The position numbers and the translations under genes are program-made. Below are positions 63,968 to 64,000 of a stretch of DNA of 64,000 nt, in pieces (positions within the stretch are counted from its first letter, which is position 1; the number at the start of each line of letters is the position of its first letter). Under the pieces are notes generated by a model that made no database searches, had not been told where the DNA came from, and saw only the letters and a list, made by a program, of their open reading frames with translations. Origin of the DNA: Haloarcula japonica DSM 6131. GTDB lineage: Archaea > Halobacteriota > Halobacteria > Halobacteriales > Haloarculaceae. The stretch spans positions 482,893-546,892 of the forward strand of contig NZ_AOLY01000037.1 in assembly GCF_000336635.1 (NCBI RefSeq), read 5' to 3'.

Positions 63968-64000
63968 CTGTCTCTTATACACATCTCTGATGGCGCGAGG
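63968..64000 (+). other. Library adaptor (Tn5 mosaic end plus 454-type A adaptor)
   Basis: CTGTCTCTTATACACATCT (63968-63986) is exactly the reverse complement of the 19-bp Tn5 mosaic end used in tagmentation libraries. The following CTGATGGCGCGAGG (63987-64000) matches, from memory, the reverse complement of the end of the Roche/454 A adaptor. Not native DNA; birA coding continues beyond this point in the true genome. Confidence 0.95.

Noticed and set aside
63968..63986. Transposon end (Tn5-like mobile element)
   Set aside because: No transposase or target duplication; the sequence is followed by a sequencing adaptor, so it is a library artefact.
1..64000. CRISPR arrays, insertion sequences, integrase-type attachment sites
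   Set aside because: No regularly spaced repeats, transposase or integrase genes, or tRNA-gene 3' duplications were seen.

Overview
The window is chromosomal DNA from an extremely halophilic archaeon (class Halobacteria), most likely a Haloarcula or close relative. The proteins are acidic (Asp/Glu-rich, Lys-poor), GC content is high, promoters are of the archaeal BRE/TATA type and often sit 25-30 nt before the ATG (leaderless transcripts). The gene content includes archaeal ribosomal protein and RNA polymerase operons, the archaeal mevalonate branch, TFB, GatE, SRP19, Gar1, FEN1, sensory rhodopsin II and PccB-PccX-PccA. The order tRNA-Leu, L18e, L13, S9, RpoN, RpoK, enolase, S2 is the one I recall for the Haloarcula marismortui S9 operon.

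Layout. 1-8.1 kb (minus strand): an edge-truncated acidic membrane protein, isopentenyl phosphate kinase and mevalonate kinase, a multidomain histidine kinase with a LOV blue-light domain, a cytochrome P450 and two paralogous small membrane proteins. 8.2-14.4 kb (minus): two tRNA-headed r-protein/RNA polymerase operons. 14.5-19.8 kb: an Mrp-type Fe-S carrier ATPase, S17e, and a tightly overlapping four-gene unit (CofD, a short Dus-like TIM barrel, a CitG-like protein, DUF447) that looks like a cofactor module of unknown purpose. 19.9-27.3 kb: a tyrosine phosphatase, an ABC exporter, two small CxxC proteins, a CtaA-CtaB fusion for heme o/a synthesis divergent from CoxB, a lipoprotein gene with an in-frame stop, and a CAP-domain protein. 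27.4-33.3 kb: SRP19-Gar1, a presenilin-type protease, an ornithine cyclodeaminase/alanine dehydrogenase homologue, small membrane proteins, an acetyltransferase and FEN1. 33.4-40.5 kb: a sugar-type ABC importer without its binding protein, fumarase, an acetyltransferase and a lipoprotein. 40.6-48.7 kb: GatE, two HTH proteins, a bat-like regulator carrying a frameshift, a SpoU methyltransferase and TFB. 48.9-52.3 kb: the HtrII-SRII phototaxis operon. 52.5-59.0 kb: oxidoreductases, an SNF transporter, a DMT transporter divergent from an HTH regulator with a palindromic operator candidate, and a uracil-DNA glycosylase-like protein. 59.2-64 kb: propionyl/acetyl-CoA carboxylase (PccB, PccX, PccA) and its biotin ligase BirA.

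Two light-sensing systems lie in the window (SRII/HtrII and the LOV kinase). The carboxylase subunits and the ligase that biotinylates them form one functional block. The last 33 bases are not genomic: they are the Tn5 mosaic end followed by what matches the reverse complement of the Roche/454 A adaptor, so the right edge is a library artefact that truncates birA. This also means indel-type gene disruptions here (notably the bat-like gene) must be weighed against 454 sequencing error. I see no insertion sequence, CRISPR array or prophage.
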